Origin: Erwinia endophytica
Lineage (GTDB): Bacteria; Pseudomonadota; Gammaproteobacteria; Enterobacterales; Enterobacteriaceae
Length of the DNA stretch: 64,000 nucleotides
NCBI RefSeq assembly: GCF_009295515.1
Contig: NZ_RQVV01000057.1
Span: 186,001-250,000, forward strand
Direction: 5' to 3'
The notes under the pieces are model-generated. The model did no database searches. It saw only the letters and a list, made by a program, of their open reading frames with translations, and was not told the origin of the DNA. The number at the start of each line of letters is the position of its first letter. Within the stretch, counting starts at the first letter, position 1. The translations under genes were made by a program, and so were the position numbers. Below are positions 46,336 through 56,607 of this stretch, piece after piece.

Positions 46336-48822
46336 ATGTCAGACGATCGCGAACCTATTGGGCGTAAAGGTAAACAGCCCAAAGCGCCACCTAAGGTGGT
46401 GGACCGAGGTCGCCACAGGGATGATGATGAATACGATGATGTTCAGGATGATGACCATAACAATGAGGAGGTAAAACCGGTGCCACGTAAAGGTAAAGGG
46501 AAAGGACGTCCGTCGCGTAAGAAGAGAGGCTGGCTGAGTCTGTTCATTAAGCTGCTGTTGATCTTTATCGTGGTGATGGCGGCATACGGCGTTTACCTCG
46601 ATTCACTGATCCGCAGCCGTATTGATGGCAAAGTTTGGCAATTGCCGGCAGCAGTTTATGGCCGTATGGTCAACCTTGAGCCGGGCATGTCTTATAACAA
46701 GAAAGAGATGATCGCTTTGCTGGAAGGCACACAATATCGTCAGGTGACGCGGATGACACGTCCTGGCGAGTTTACTGTGCAGGCCAACAGCATTGAAATG
46801 CTCCGCCGGCCATTTGACTTCCCTGACGGCAAAGAAGGGCAGATTCGCGCCCGGTTGAGCTTCAGCAATAATACCCTGAGTGAAATTAAAAATCTCGACA
46901 GTGGGCGTGACTTTGGCTTCTTCCGCCTCGATCCACGATTGATAACCATGTTGCAGTCGCCAAATGGCGAGCAGCGCCTGTTCGTGCCACGATCCGGTTT
47001 CCCGGATCTGCTGGTGGATACCCTGGTGGCGACCGAAGATCGTCACTTCTATCAGCATGACGGCATCAGCTTATACTCGATTGGTCGTGCTTTTGTCGCC
47101 AATATCACCGCGGGGCGGGCGGTGCAGGGGGGCAGTACGCTGACACAGCAACTGGTGAAAAACCTGTTTCTGACCAATAAGCGTTCGCTATGGCGTAAAG
47201 CCAATGAAGCTTATATGGCGCTGATCATGGATGCTCGCTACAGCAAAGATCGTATTCTTGAGCTGTATCTGAATGAGGTTTATCTGGGGCAGGCGGGTGA
47301 CGATCAGATCCGTGGCTTCCCGCTGGCCAGCCTTTACTACTTTGGTCGCCCGGTGGATGAGCTGAGTCTTGATCAGCAGGCGTTGTTGGTCGGGATGGTG
47401 AAAGGAGCGTCGCTGTATAACCCATGGCGCAATCCAAGACTGGCGCTGGAACGGCGTAATCTGGTGCTGCGCCTGTTGCAGCAGCAGAAAGTGATTGACC
47501 AGGAACTGTACGATATGCTCAGCGCCCGTCCACTTGGCGTGCAGCCGAAGGGCGGGGTGATTACGCCTCAGCCAGCGTTTATGCAGATGGTGCGTAATGA
47601 ACTGCAGGCGAAGTTGGGCGACAAGGTCAAAGACTTGTCAGGGGTGAAAATTTTCACCACTCTGGATCCCGTTTCCCAGGATGCGGCGGAAAAAGCGGTT
47701 TCAGAAGGGGTTCCGGTTTTACGTAAACAACGCGGTCTGAACGATCTGGAAACGGCCATGGTGATCGTAGATCGCTTTAGTGGTGAAGTTCGGGCCATGG
47801 TGGGCGGGGCTGACCCGCAATTTGCCGGGTATAACCGTGCATTGCAGGCTCGTCGTTCCATCGGTTCGCTGGCTAAGCCGGCGACGTATCTGACCGCCCT
47901 GAGCCAGCCGGATAAATACCGTCTGAATACATGGATTGCCGATAATCCGATTGCGCTGAAACAGCCGAACGGGCAGATCTGGACACCGCAAAACGATGAT
48001 CATCGCTTCAGTGGTCAGGTGATGTTGGTGGATGCGCTGGCGCATTCGATGAACGTGCCGACAGTCAATCTTGGTATGGCGTTGGGGCTGCCGCAGGTTG
48101 TGGATACCTGGCTCAAACTGGGTGCGCCGAAGGAACAGTTGCAGCCGGTACCTTCGATGCTGCTGGGCGCGCTTAATCTCACCCCTATTGAAGTGGCACA
48201 GGCATTCCAGACCATTGCCAGCGGTGGGAATCGCGCCCCGTTATCAGCGTTGCGTTCGGTCATTGCTGAAGATGGTACCGTGCTGTATCAGAGTTTTCCC
48301 CAGGCTGAGCGTGCTGTGCCGGCTCAGGCCGCTTATCTGACGCTGTATGCGATGCAACAGGTGGCCGTGGAGGGGACGGCTCATGCCCTGGGCGCGCGTT
48401 ATCCGCAAGTGCATCTGGCCGCCAAAACCGGCACCACCAACAACCAGATCGACAGTTGGTTTGCTGGCGTGGATGGTAAAGAAGTGGCGATTACCTGGAT
48501 TGGTCGGGATAACAACCAGTCGACCAAACTGTATGGTGCCAGTGGCGCGATGCAGATCTATCGCCGCTATCTGGATAATCAGGCGCCGATGCCGTTGCTG
48601 CTAACGCCACCGGAAGATATCGCGCCGATGAGCGTAGATTCAGCCGGTAACTTTGTCTGCGGGACGGGGAGCAGCAGCTGGCGCACGTTGCCGGTGTGGA
48701 CTACTGATGCTAACGCCTTGTGTCAGCAGTTACAGCAAGTTCAGCAGCAGCAACAGCAACCCGATGAGCAAAAAGACAGTAACGGTGTGCCCGGTTGGAT
48801 CAAAAATATGTTTAGTCACTAA
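46336..48822 (+). CDS. mrcB: Penicillin-binding protein 1B
   Basis: 828 residues. Bifunctional peptidoglycan synthase anchored in the inner membrane. Cytoplasmic tail of about 65 residues rich in Asp, Lys and Arg; one helix at about 66-87; UB2H domain; GT51 glycosyltransferase with [10 protein letters not shown] and [12 protein letters not shown]; transpeptidase with SLAK (in [14 protein letters not shown]), SMN and KTGTT. Gln-rich C-terminus, slightly shorter than in E. coli. ATG 46336 ([13 protein letters not shown]) fits the cytoplasmic tail; an in-frame ATG at 46312 would precede the GGAGA site. Regulated partner LpoB is elsewhere. Confidence 0.97.
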   Translation: MSDDREPIGRKGKQPKAPPKVVDRGRHRDDDEYDDVQDDDHNNEEVKPVPRKGKGKGRPSRKKRGWLSLFIKLLLIFIVVMAAYGVYLDSLIRSRIDGKVWQLPAAVYGRMVNLEPGMSYNKKEMIALLEGTQYRQVTRMTRPGEFTVQANSIEMLRRPFDFPDGKEGQIRARLSFSNNTLSEIKNLDSGRDFGFFRLDPRLITMLQSPNGEQRLFVPRSGFPDLLVDTLVATEDRHFYQHDGISLYSIGRAFVANITAGRAVQGGSTLTQQLVKNLFLTNKRSLWRKANEAYMALIMDARYSKDRILELYLNEVYLGQAGDDQIRGFPLASLYYFGRPVDELSLDQQALLVGMVKGASLYNPWRNPRLALERRNLVLRLLQQQKVIDQELYDMLSARPLGVQPKGGVITPQPAFMQMVRNELQAKLGDKVKDLSGVKIFTTLDPVSQDAAEKAVSEGVPVLRKQRGLNDLETAMVIVDRFSGEVRAMVGGADPQFAGYNRALQARRSIGSLAKPATYLTALSQPDKYRLNTWIADNPIALKQPNGQIWTPQNDDHRFSGQVMLVDALAHSMNVPTVNLGMALGLPQVVDTWLKLGAPKEQLQPVPSMLLGALNLTPIEVAQAFQTIASGGNRAPLSALRSVIAEDGTVLYQSFPQAERAVPAQAAYLTLYAMQQVAVEGTAHALGARYPQVHLAAKTGTTNNQIDSWFAGVDGKEVAITWIGRDNNQSTKLYGASGAMQIYRRYLDNQAPMPLLLTPPEDIAPMSVDSAGNFVCGTGSSSWRTLPVWTTDANALCQQLQQVQQQQQQPDEQKDSNGVPGWIKNMFSH

Positions 48823-48832
48823 CTGACACCAC

Positions 48833-48868
48833 AAAAAAGCCGGTTGATGAATGCGCCGGCTTTTTTTT
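48833..48868 (+). terminator. Terminator after mrcB
   Basis: AAAAAAGCCGG (48833-48843) pairs with CCGGCTTTTTT (48856-48866), a strong stem flanked by A and T runs. Confidence 0.92.
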
Positions 48869-49029
48869 GCCCGTGATTTCGGGGGATGTCAGATGAAACT
48901 GTAACAAAAACGCCGCCCAACGTAGCCGCATTATTTTCCTTACTAAATATCAGGTTATTCCGTTATCAACCAGGCGTAAGACCGTGGATTTTTTCTTGCC
49001 GCGGTTCTGGTCATTCGCATATTATTCAA

Positions 49030-49064
49030 TCATTATAATAATTATTCTCGTTTTCATTATTATC
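49030..49064 (+). promoter_or_regulatory. Fur-box-like region upstream of fhuA
   Basis: A run rich in NAT(A/T)AT units (TCATTATAATAATTATTCTC, then GTTTTCATTATTATC) 29 bases upstream of fhuA. It fits overlapping Fur hexamers and predicts iron repression of fhuACDB. The exact 19-bp core was not aligned to a matrix. Confidence 0.7.
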
Positions 49065-49092
49065 TAAAAACTTTTATCCAGAGAAATGCTAA

Positions 49093-51291
49093 ATGACTAC
49101 TTTAGCTTTGCACCGCTTTTCGTTACCAGTGAATACTTCTGTTCGTCGACTGACTCTTCTTGTGGTGATGGCTGCTTCTTCCAGCGTCTTTGCCGCTGAT
49201 GAAGGCACCCTTATCGTAACAGCCAGCGATACGGCCACGCCGCAGGAAAGTGCCTGGGGACCTGCGCCCACTATTGCGGCTAAACACAGCGCCACCGGGA
49301 CGAAGACCGATACCCCGATAGAGAAGAATCCGCAGTCGGTCTCTGTTGTGACGCGTGAAGAGATGGAACTGCATAATGTGGATAGCGTGAAAAGCGCGTT
49401 CAATTATACGCCTGGCGTTTTCTCCGGTAACCGTGGCAGCTCCGGGGTTATTGATGCGCTTTCCATCCGTGGTTTTAGTGAAACCAATACCAACCAGTAT
49501 CTTGATGGTTTGAAATTACAGGGAGATAACTACTCTGAATTTGCCATCGACCCTTATTTCCTTGAGCGGGCAGAACTGATCCGTGGGCCGGTATCGGTGC
49601 TGTATGGCAAAAGCAATCCGGGCGGCGTGGTTTCGCTGGTGAGTAAGCGCCCCACCACGGAAACGTTGCGTGAGGTGCAATTCCAGATGGGAACGGACAA
49701 CCTGTTCTCCACCGGTTTTGACTTTAGCGGTGCGCTGGATGATGCCGGCGTTTATTCGTATCGTCTGACGGGGCTGGCCCGCAGTCAGGACGCGCAACAG
49801 GATATGCAAAAGGAAAAACGTTACACCATCGCGCCTTCATTTAGCTGGCAGCCCGATGCGCATACCAACTTCACCTTATTGACTTATTTCCAGAACGAGC
49901 CGGAAACCGGCTATTACGGCTGGTTGCCACGGCAGGGAACCGTGGTGCCGATCATTGATGCGAATGGCCAACAACACAAACTGCCGACTGACTTCGATGA
50001 AGGTGAAGCCAGCAACAAGATTTCCCGTAATACTAAAATGGTCGGCTACACGTTCTCGCACGATTTTAATGATACCTGGACGGTGCGCCAGAACCTGCGT
50101 TATGCCGATCTGCGTACCGATTATCGCAGCATCTATGGCAGTACATTTGATGATGTCAATAATTCGATAATCCGTGGCGTGGCGTTGTCGGATGAAAAGC
50201 TTACTCAGTTCGCGGTGGATAATCAGCTTCAGGCTAAATTTACGACTGGCGCGGTGGACCACACCTTGTTGTTGGGGGGAGATTATCAACGTACCCGTAA
50301 CGATATCGATAGTAATTTTGGCACTGCGTCACCATTAAACGCGCTTAATCCACAGTATGGCGATGACAGCTATACCCTGAATTATCCGTATAACTATCTG
50401 AATAAACAGGAACAAACTGGGCTGTATACCCAGGATCAACTGGAATGGGACCGTTGGGTGATGACCCTTGGCGCCCGCTATGATTATGCGATGACATCAG
50501 CCCTTCAGCGTGGGGCTGACAGCTTGACGAAAAACCATGATCAGGCGTTTACCTGGCGTGGGGGGCTCAATTATGTCTTCGATAATGGCGTGGCGCCTTA
50601 CTTCAGTTACAGCGAATCCTTTATCCCGACCTCAGGAACCACGAAAGAGGGTAAGCCTTTCGACCCTTCCCGTGCTAAGCAGTATGAAGCGGGGGTGAAG
50701 TATGTACCGAAAGACCGGCCCATCGTGATTACCGGGGCGGTTTATCAGTTGACCAAAACCAAAAATCTCACCGCTGATCCTGACGATTTGTTATACAGCA
50801 TTCAGAGTGGTGAAATTCGCTCACGTGGGGTGGAGCTGGAAGCGAAAGCGGCGGTCACCGCTAACATCAACGTGACCGCGGCGTATACTTACACCGATGC
50901 GGAATATACTCACGATACCCAGCTTGAAGGCAGGACGCCGGTACAGGTGCCTAAAAACATGGCGTCGTTGTGGGCGGATTACACCTTCCACGAATCCGCG
51001 TTGTCCGGTCTGACCGTGGGCGCGGGGGTGCGCTATGTCGGCGACAGCAAAGGACTGTACAGTAGTTATGACAAGGCCAATGTTAACCAGAACTTTGATG
51101 TGGCGGGCTATACCACTGTTGATGCACTGGTTAGATATGATCTGGGCCGTTTGGGCCTGCCTGGCTCGTCAGTGGGGGTGAATGTCACCAACCTCTTCAA
51201 TCGTGACTACGTCGCCAGTTGCTACCGTGAGTATGCTTGCTATTGGGGCGCTGAGCGTCAGGTGGTGGGTACGGCTACCTTCCGTTTTTAA
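49093..51291 (+). CDS. fhuA: Ferrichrome outer-membrane transporter FhuA
   Basis: 732 residues. TonB-dependent receptor: signal peptide to about residue 35, TonB-box-like TLIVTA, plug domain (DTPIEKNPQSVSVVT, ERAELIRGPVSVLYGKSNPGG), 22-strand barrel ending VVGTATFRF. Takes up ferrichrome and in E. coli serves phages T1, T5, phi80 and colicin M. Between RQNLR and DEKL, where E. coli has the long gating loop L4 with a disulfide, this protein is about 17 residues shorter and has no cysteine; the C-terminal pair (ASCYREYACYWG) is kept. Heads the operon with fhuCDB. Confidence 0.96.
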   Translation: MTTLALHRFSLPVNTSVRRLTLLVVMAASSSVFAADEGTLIVTASDTATPQESAWGPAPTIAAKHSATGTKTDTPIEKNPQSVSVVTREEMELHNVDSVKSAFNYTPGVFSGNRGSSGVIDALSIRGFSETNTNQYLDGLKLQGDNYSEFAIDPYFLERAELIRGPVSVLYGKSNPGGVVSLVSKRPTTETLREVQFQMGTDNLFSTGFDFSGALDDAGVYSYRLTGLARSQDAQQDMQKEKRYTIAPSFSWQPDAHTNFTLLTYFQNEPETGYYGWLPRQGTVVPIIDANGQQHKLPTDFDEGEASNKISRNTKMVGYTFSHDFNDTWTVRQNLRYADLRTDYRSIYGSTFDDVNNSIIRGVALSDEKLTQFAVDNQLQAKFTTGAVDHTLLLGGDYQRTRNDIDSNFGTASPLNALNPQYGDDSYTLNYPYNYLNKQEQTGLYTQDQLEWDRWVMTLGARYDYAMTSALQRGADSLTKNHDQAFTWRGGLNYVFDNGVAPYFSYSESFIPTSGTTKEGKPFDPSRAKQYEAGVKYVPKDRPIVITGAVYQLTKTKNLTADPDDLLYSIQSGEIRSRGVELEAKAAVTANINVTAAYTYTDAEYTHDTQLEGRTPVQVPKNMASLWADYTFHESALSGLTVGAGVRYVGDSKGLYSSYDKANVNQNFDVAGYTTVDALVRYDLGRLGLPGSSVGVNVTNLFNRDYVASCYREYACYWGAERQVVGTATFRF

Positions 51292-51300
51292 TTGTTAAAC

Positions 51301-51322
51301 CGGGCGCGGTTCGCCGTGCCCG
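51301..51322 (+). other. UUCG-capped hairpin between fhuA and fhuC
   Basis: CGGGCGCGG, TTCG, CCGTGCCCG: a 9-bp stem with one G-T pair and a stable tetraloop, 10 bases after fhuA and 18 before fhuC. No T-run follows, so it probably protects the fhuA 3' end and trims expression of fhuCDB rather than ending transcription. Confidence 0.65.
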
Positions 51323-51339
51323 CTAATCAGAAGACCGCG

Positions 51340-52134
51340 ATGCATCTTCCTCACACCACCGCAAGCACCTTCTCGCTTGAACAGGCGGGTTTTACTGTTC
51401 CCGGCAGAACCCTGCTGCAACCGTTGTCACTGATTTTCCCGGCGGCTAAAGTCTGTGGATTGATTGGCCATAATGGCTCCGGTAAATCCACTCTACTGAA
51501 GATGCTGGGCAGGCACCATGCCGCAAGCTGTGGTCAGGTATTGTTGAATGGCACTCCCGTTGCGACGTGGTCGGGTAAACACTTTGCCCGTGAGGTGGCT
51601 TACCTGCCACAGCAATTGCCGCCAGCGGAAGGGATGACGGTACGCGAACTGGTATCGATGGGGCGTTATCCCTGGCATGGAGCGCTGGGACGCTTTGGCG
51701 CGAAAGACCGTCAGCGTGTTGAAGAAGCCATAACTCTCGTTGGTTTAACGTCGTTTGCCGGGCGCCTGGTGGACAGCCTCTCCGGCGGAGAGCGCCAGCG
51801 GGCGTGGATCGCCATGCTGGTGACGCAAAACAGCCGTTGCCTGCTGCTTGATGAGCCGACTTCCGCACTGGATATCGCCCATCAGGTCGAGGTACTGGCG
51901 CTGATCCAGCGTCTCAGCCGTGAACGCGGCCTGACGGTGATTGCGGTCTTACATGATATCAATATGGCGGCCCGTTACTGCGACCATCTGGTGGCGTTGC
52001 GTCATGGCGAGCTGATTGCTCAGGGCGATGCAGGAGAGATTATGCAACCTGAGGTGCTGAACCGTATCTATGGTATTCCCATGGGGATTTTGCCTCACCC
52101 TGACGGCGGCATGCCGGTGAGTTTTGTTTATTGA
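51340..52134 (+). CDS. fhuC: Ferrichrome ABC transporter ATP-binding protein
   Basis: 264 residues. Iron-siderophore importer ATPase: Walker A GHNGSGKST, signature LSGGERQRAWIAML, Walker [13 protein letters not shown]-loop LHDINM. ATG 51340 (MHLPHTTAS) yields the E. coli length; an upstream TTG at 51292 would add 16 residues across the hairpin. Ribosome site weak (AGAAGA). Three bases before fhuD. Confidence 0.96.
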   Translation: MHLPHTTASTFSLEQAGFTVPGRTLLQPLSLIFPAAKVCGLIGHNGSGKSTLLKMLGRHHAASCGQVLLNGTPVATWSGKHFAREVAYLPQQLPPAEGMTVRELVSMGRYPWHGALGRFGAKDRQRVEEAITLVGLTSFAGRLVDSLSGGERQRAWIAMLVTQNSRCLLLDEPTSALDIAHQVEVLALIQRLSRERGLTVIAVLHDINMAARYCDHLVALRHGELIAQGDAGEIMQPEVLNRIYGIPMGILPHPDGGMPVSFVY

Positions 52135-52137
52135 CGG

Positions 52138-53031
52138 ATGGGGTTTGTCATGCCGGATTATCTCCGCCGCCGCCTGTTAATGGCGCTGGCTGTTTCTCCA
52201 CTGTTGCCTGTACTGCGTGCACAGGCGTCCCCGTCAGTCGATCTTTCGCGCATCATCGCGCTGGAATGGTTGCCAACCGAGCTGATGATGGCGCTGGGGG
52301 TGATGCCAATGGGCGTTGCTGAGATCTATCAATATAAACGTTGGGTGGGGGAACCCTCATTGCCGGCTACCACGGTGGATGTGGGGTTACGCACTGAACC
52401 TAATCTGGAACTGATTAGCCAGATGAAGCCCTCGCTGCTGCTCTATTCTTCCGGCTATGGCCCGGCGCAAGAGAAGCTCGCGCGCATTGCGCCGGGTATG
52501 GGATTCGCCTTCAGCGATGCCAGCGGCAAGCCACTGACCATGGCGCGTCATTCTCTGATACAACTGGCGAAGCGGCTTGACCGGCTGCCACAGGCACAGC
52601 AGCACCTGGCCGATTTTGACGCTTTTATCGCTGCTGCCAGGGGACGGATCGCGCAGCGCGTGAAACGGCCGCTGTTGCTGATGTCGATCCTCGATCCGCG
52701 TCATGTGCTGGTGTTTGGCAAAGGCAGCCTGTTCCTTGAGGTGATGGATGCGCTGGGGATTGCTAACGCCTGGCAGGGAGAAACCAACTTCTGGGGCAGT
52801 GCGGTCATGGGGATTGAGCGTCTGGCCGCGATGCAGGATGTGGATGCCATCTGTTTTGAGCACGGCAATGAGACGCTGGTACAGCAGGTGGCTTCCACGC
52901 CGCTTTGGCGTGCGATGCCTTTTGTGCGACAGCAGCGTTTCCGGCGTGTGCCGCCAGTGTGGTTCTATGGTGGGACGCTATCGGCGATGCGCTTCTGCCG
53001 TGAGCTGGATAATGTGCTGGGGGCGGTATGA
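52138..53031 (+). CDS. fhuD: Ferrichrome-binding periplasmic protein
   Basis: 297 residues. Hydroxamate-siderophore binding protein, family III fold. Signal peptide with RRR at about 10-12 and a hydrophobic stretch (LLMALAVSPLLPV), compatible with Tat export as in E. coli FhuD. Conserved ALEWLPTELMMALG, DVGLRTEPNLELI, WQGETNFWG and VWFYGGTLSAM. A second ATG at 52150 is also possible. Overlaps fhuB by 4 bases. Confidence 0.95.
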   Translation: MGFVMPDYLRRRLLMALAVSPLLPVLRAQASPSVDLSRIIALEWLPTELMMALGVMPMGVAEIYQYKRWVGEPSLPATTVDVGLRTEPNLELISQMKPSLLLYSSGYGPAQEKLARIAPGMGFAFSDASGKPLTMARHSLIQLAKRLDRLPQAQQHLADFDAFIAAARGRIAQRVKRPLLLMSILDPRHVLVFGKGSLFLEVMDALGIANAWQGETNFWGSAVMGIERLAAMQDVDAICFEHGNETLVQQVASTPLWRAMPFVRQQRFRRVPPVWFYGGTLSAMRFCRELDNVLGAV

Positions 53032-55007
53032 GGAGCGCATATGGTTTTCCTGTCGTGCTGCTGGCGCTGTCGTTACTGTTGGCGTCTGGCTTGACATTTT
53101 ATAATTTCAGCCAGCAGTTGCCGCCCGCGCAATGGTTCAGTGCTCTCCGTACCGCTAATCCAGACAATATCGCCCAGATGGTGTTCCATTACAGTTTGAT
53201 GCCTCGTCTGGTGTTATCACTGCTGATCGGCGCCGGACTGGGGATGGTGGGGGTGTTGTTCCAGCAGGCGCTACGTAATCCGCTGGCGGAACCGTCCACG
53301 TTGGGGGTGGCTAGCGGGGCGCAGCTTGGGCTGACGATTGCCACCTTATGGGGATTGCCGGGCGGGCTGTTGACGCAGCAACTGGCAGCGATGGGGGGCG
53401 CGATCATTGTTGGACTGGCCGTATTTGGCATCGCCTGGGGAAAGCGACTTTCTCCGGTCACGCTGATCCTCGCCGGACTGGTGATGGCATTGTATTGTGG
53501 CGCGGTTAATCAGCTCATCGGGCTGTTTAACCATGAGAGTCTGCAGAATATCTTTTTGTGGAGCACCGGCTCGTTGAACCAGATGGACTGGAGTCATGTC
53601 AGTTTTATCTGGCCGAAACTGCTGACCGGTCTGTTGCTTTCGCTGATGCTGCTGCGGCCGATGACGCTGATGGGGCTGGATGATGGTGTGGCGAAAAACC
53701 TGGGACTGGCGCTGGCGCTGGCTCGTCTGGCGGTGCTGATCCTTGCGATTGTACTCAGTGCGCAGTTGGTGAATGCTGCCGGGATCATCGGATTTATCGG
53801 TCTGTTTGCGCCGTTGCTGGCGAAAATGCTTGGTGCGCGTCGGTTGCTGAGTCGACTGCTATTGGCGCCGTTGATTGGCATGTTGCTGCTGTGGCTGGCC
53901 GATCAAAGCGTAATCTGGCTGGCTGCCCACTGGCGGGAGGTTCCGACCGGGACGGCGACGGCGATCATGGGGTCGCCCCTGTTGCTGTGGCTGTTGCCGC
54001 GACTGAAAACCGCTGCGGCGATGCCGGCGATGAATCAGGGCGATAACATCCCGGTTGAGCGCCAGCATTTGTTGATATGGGGCGGGTTGGGGAGCGTGAT
54101 ATTACTGATCCTCGCCATGATCGCGTTGAGTTTGGGGCGTGATGCGCATGGCTGGCAGTGGGCGAGCGGCGAACTTTGGCGACAATTATTGCCGTGGCGT
54201 ATGCCCCGGCTGGCGGCGGCAGTGGGATGTGGGCTAATGCTGGGGACGGCGGGGTGTATTGTTCAGCGCCTGACCGGCAACCCAATGGCCAGCCCGGAAG
54301 TCCTGGGGATCAGCTCTGGTGCGGCTGTTGGCGTGGTAGTGATGTTGTTCCTTGTACCGGGCGATGCCTTCGGCTGGTTGTTGCCCGCAGGCAGCCTGGG
54401 GGCGGCGGTAACCCTGCTGATTATCACCTTTGTTGCCGGGCGCAGCGGTTTTTCTCCGGAGCGTATGCTGTTGGCAGGGGTAGCGCTGAGCACTGCTTTT
54501 GCTACGTTGCTGCTGTTACTGCTGGCCAGTGGCGATCCGCGCATGGCGACCCTGATGACATGGCTCGCGGGTTCGACTTACCCCGTGGATGCCGCGCAGG
54601 CCTGGCGTACCGTGATCGTCGCCGTGGTGCTGTTGGCATTGACACCCTGCTGTCGTCGCTGGCTGGCCCTGTTACCATTAGGGGGGGAGACAGCGCGTTC
54701 GCTTGGATTGTCGCTGACGTTTTCCCGCCTGGCGCTGTTGTTGTTGGCGTCCGCGCTCACCGCGGCTGCGACTCTGACTATTGGGCCGCTGAGTTTCATT
54801 GGGCTGATGGCGCCGCATATCGCCAGAATGCTGGGTTTCCGGCGCGCACTCCCGCAATGGGTGATGGCGGCATTATTGGGCGGCGGTTTGATGGCGATAG
54901 CCGACTGGTGTGGTCGGATGGTGGCGTTTCCGCAACAGATTCCGACTGGGTTGCTGGCGAGCTTTATTGGCGCGCCGTACTTTGTGTATTTACTGCGTAA
55001 GGGATAA
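53028..55007 (+). CDS. fhuB: Ferrichrome ABC transporter permease
   Basis: 659 residues, a fused double permease (two FecCD-type halves of ten helices each), as in E. coli FhuB (660). The repeated segments show in each half: RLVLSLLIGAGLGMVGVLFQ.. and RLAAAVGCGLMLGTAGCIVQ.., and GFIGLFAPLLAKM / SFIGLMAPHIARM. Inner-membrane channel for hydroxamate siderophores energised by FhuC. Last gene of the operon. Confidence 0.97.
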   Translation: MRSAYGFPVVLLALSLLLASGLTFYNFSQQLPPAQWFSALRTANPDNIAQMVFHYSLMPRLVLSLLIGAGLGMVGVLFQQALRNPLAEPSTLGVASGAQLGLTIATLWGLPGGLLTQQLAAMGGAIIVGLAVFGIAWGKRLSPVTLILAGLVMALYCGAVNQLIGLFNHESLQNIFLWSTGSLNQMDWSHVSFIWPKLLTGLLLSLMLLRPMTLMGLDDGVAKNLGLALALARLAVLILAIVLSAQLVNAAGIIGFIGLFAPLLAKMLGARRLLSRLLLAPLIGMLLLWLADQSVIWLAAHWREVPTGTATAIMGSPLLLWLLPRLKTAAAMPAMNQGDNIPVERQHLLIWGGLGSVILLILAMIALSLGRDAHGWQWASGELWRQLLPWRMPRLAAAVGCGLMLGTAGCIVQRLTGNPMASPEVLGISSGAAVGVVVMLFLVPGDAFGWLLPAGSLGAAVTLLIITFVAGRSGFSPERMLLAGVALSTAFATLLLLLLASGDPRMATLMTWLAGSTYPVDAAQAWRTVIVAVVLLALTPCCRRWLALLPLGGETARSLGLSLTFSRLALLLLASALTAAATLTIGPLSFIGLMAPHIARMLGFRRALPQWVMAALLGGGLMAIADWCGRMVAFPQQIPTGLLASFIGAPYFVYLLRKG

Positions 55008-55061
55008 GTGGCAGGCGATACCGCCATAGTAAAAGGTATAAAACATCTCCTGATCCTGCTG

Positions 55062-55083
55062 CTGTCTGGCTCGCGCCAGACAG
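55062..55083. terminator. Hairpin between fhuB and hemL
   Basis: CTGTCTGG (55062-55069) and CCAGACAG (55076-55083), perfect 8-bp stem with a 6-base loop, between convergent genes. No T-run, so a weaker or Rho-assisted terminator. Confidence 0.5.
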
Positions 55084-55151
55084 GTCATGGATGGAGGATG
55101 CGTTTATCGCGCTCAATGTCCGCCGAATCGCATTTTATGGGCCTGACTCGG

Positions 55152-56438
55152 TTATCCCGCCAACGTAGCAAAGCAGCGACGTGCCGCATCGATGGTACGC
55201 TGGATATCTTGCTGACTGTGCGCCAGCGACATAAAGCCCGCTTCAAACGCCGAAGGGGCCAGATAAACGCCAGCGTCCAGCATCAGATGGAAGAACCGCT
55301 TAAAGCGTTCAGTGTCACAGTGCGTCACATCCTTGTAGCAGGTCACGGTTGGCGCATCGGTAAAGAACAGGCCGAACATGCCACCAACGTGGTTCACTAC
55401 CAGAGGAATACCTTCTTCTTGCGCGGCGGCCAACAGGCCATCAGCTAACTGAGTGGTCAGTTCGGTCAGCGTGGTATGGGTGCCCGGTTTGGCGATTTCG
55501 CTCAGGCAGGCAAATCCGGCGGCCATGGCAACCGGGTTGCCCGACAGCGTACCCGCCTGATAGACCGGACCGGTTGGCGCCAGGGCTGCCATGATTTCCC
55601 GACGGCCGCCAAACGCGCCAACCGGCATTCCGCCGCCGATGATTTTGCCCAGACAGGTCAAGTCCGGCACGACGTGATAGTAATCCTGCGCGCCCGCCAA
55701 TGCGACGCGGAAACCAGTCATGACTTCATCGATTATCAACAACGCCCCAAACTCATCGCACAATGCCCGCAAACCTGGTAGGAAATTGGGTTGCGGAGGG
55801 ATGCAGTTCATATTGCCCGCCACCGGTTCAACGATGATACAGGCAATGTCATGTGGATACTGCTCAAAGGCCGCGCGCACTGAATCCAGATCGTTATAGG
55901 TGCAGGTCAGGGTATGCTGCGCAAAATCGGCCGGTACCCCCGGAGAGTTGGGCTGACCGAGGGTGAGGGCGCCAGAACCGGCTTTTACCAGCAGGCAGTC
56001 AGCATGACCATGGTAACAACCTTCGAATTTGATGATTTTGTCACGATGCGTAAAGCCGCGCGCCAGTCGGATAGCGCTCATGGTAGCTTCGGTACCGGAG
56101 TTAACCATGCGCACCATATCCATAGTTGGCACCAGTTCGGTCACCAACTGGGCCATTTTCACTTCAATCTCGGTTGGCGCACCGAAACTCAAACCGCGTT
56201 CTGCTGCTTCAATCACCGCATTGCGGATGGCCGGGTGATTATGGCCCAGTACCATCGGTCCCCAGGAACCGACGTAATCGATATACGCTTTGCCGTCGGC
56301 GTCATACAAATAAGCGCCGTCGGCGCGTTCGATAAAGAGCGGTACCCCGCCAACGCCGGTAAAGGCGCGCACCGGCGAATTTACGCCACCGGGAATTAGT
56401 TGTTGTGCCTGAGCATACAGGTTTTCAGACTTACTCAT
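55152..56438 (-). CDS. hemL: Glutamate-1-semialdehyde 2,1-aminomutase
   Basis: 428 residues (E. coli 426). PLP enzyme making 5-aminolevulinate for heme. PLP lysine in [16 protein letters not shown], cofactor aspartate in [11 protein letters not shown], and [20 protein letters not shown] 56438 matches [26 protein letters not shown]. Stands alone between fhuB and clcA, as in E. coli. Confidence 0.98.
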   Translation of the reverse strand: MSKSENLYAQAQQLIPGGVNSPVRAFTGVGGVPLFIERADGAYLYDADGKAYIDYVGSWGPMVLGHNHPAIRNAVIEAAERGLSFGAPTEIEVKMAQLVTELVPTMDMVRMVNSGTEATMSAIRLARGFTHRDKIIKFEGCYHGHADCLLVKAGSGALTLGQPNSPGVPADFAQHTLTCTYNDLDSVRAAFEQYPHDIACIIVEPVAGNMNCIPPQPNFLPGLRALCDEFGALLIIDEVMTGFRVALAGAQDYYHVVPDLTCLGKIIGGGMPVGAFGGRREIMAALAPTGPVYQAGTLSGNPVAMAAGFACLSEIAKPGTHTTLTELTTQLADGLLAAAQEEGIPLVVNHVGGMFGLFFTDAPTVTCYKDVTHCDTERFKRFFHLMLDAGVYLAPSAFEAGFMSLAHSQQDIQRTIDAARRCFATLAG

Positions 56439-56607
56439 GGTTCCGCTCCTGGGGATGCATTAAGAAAACTCCGCCATTCTAAGGGAACATTCATTCGGGT
56501 TAAAAGGCCCGTGGCGCTTTTGACACGAAAGGAGAACATTTTCCTGCGAGACATCTGTGTTCAACCGGGTAAAATGTGGGCTCTCCTGGACTAAAATATC
56601 ATGGAAT

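Noticed and set aside
54158-55000. 280-codon frame inside fhuB on the same strand
   Set aside because: Out of frame with the well-conserved double permease; composition is Gly/Arg/Ala/Cys-rich and shows no motif.
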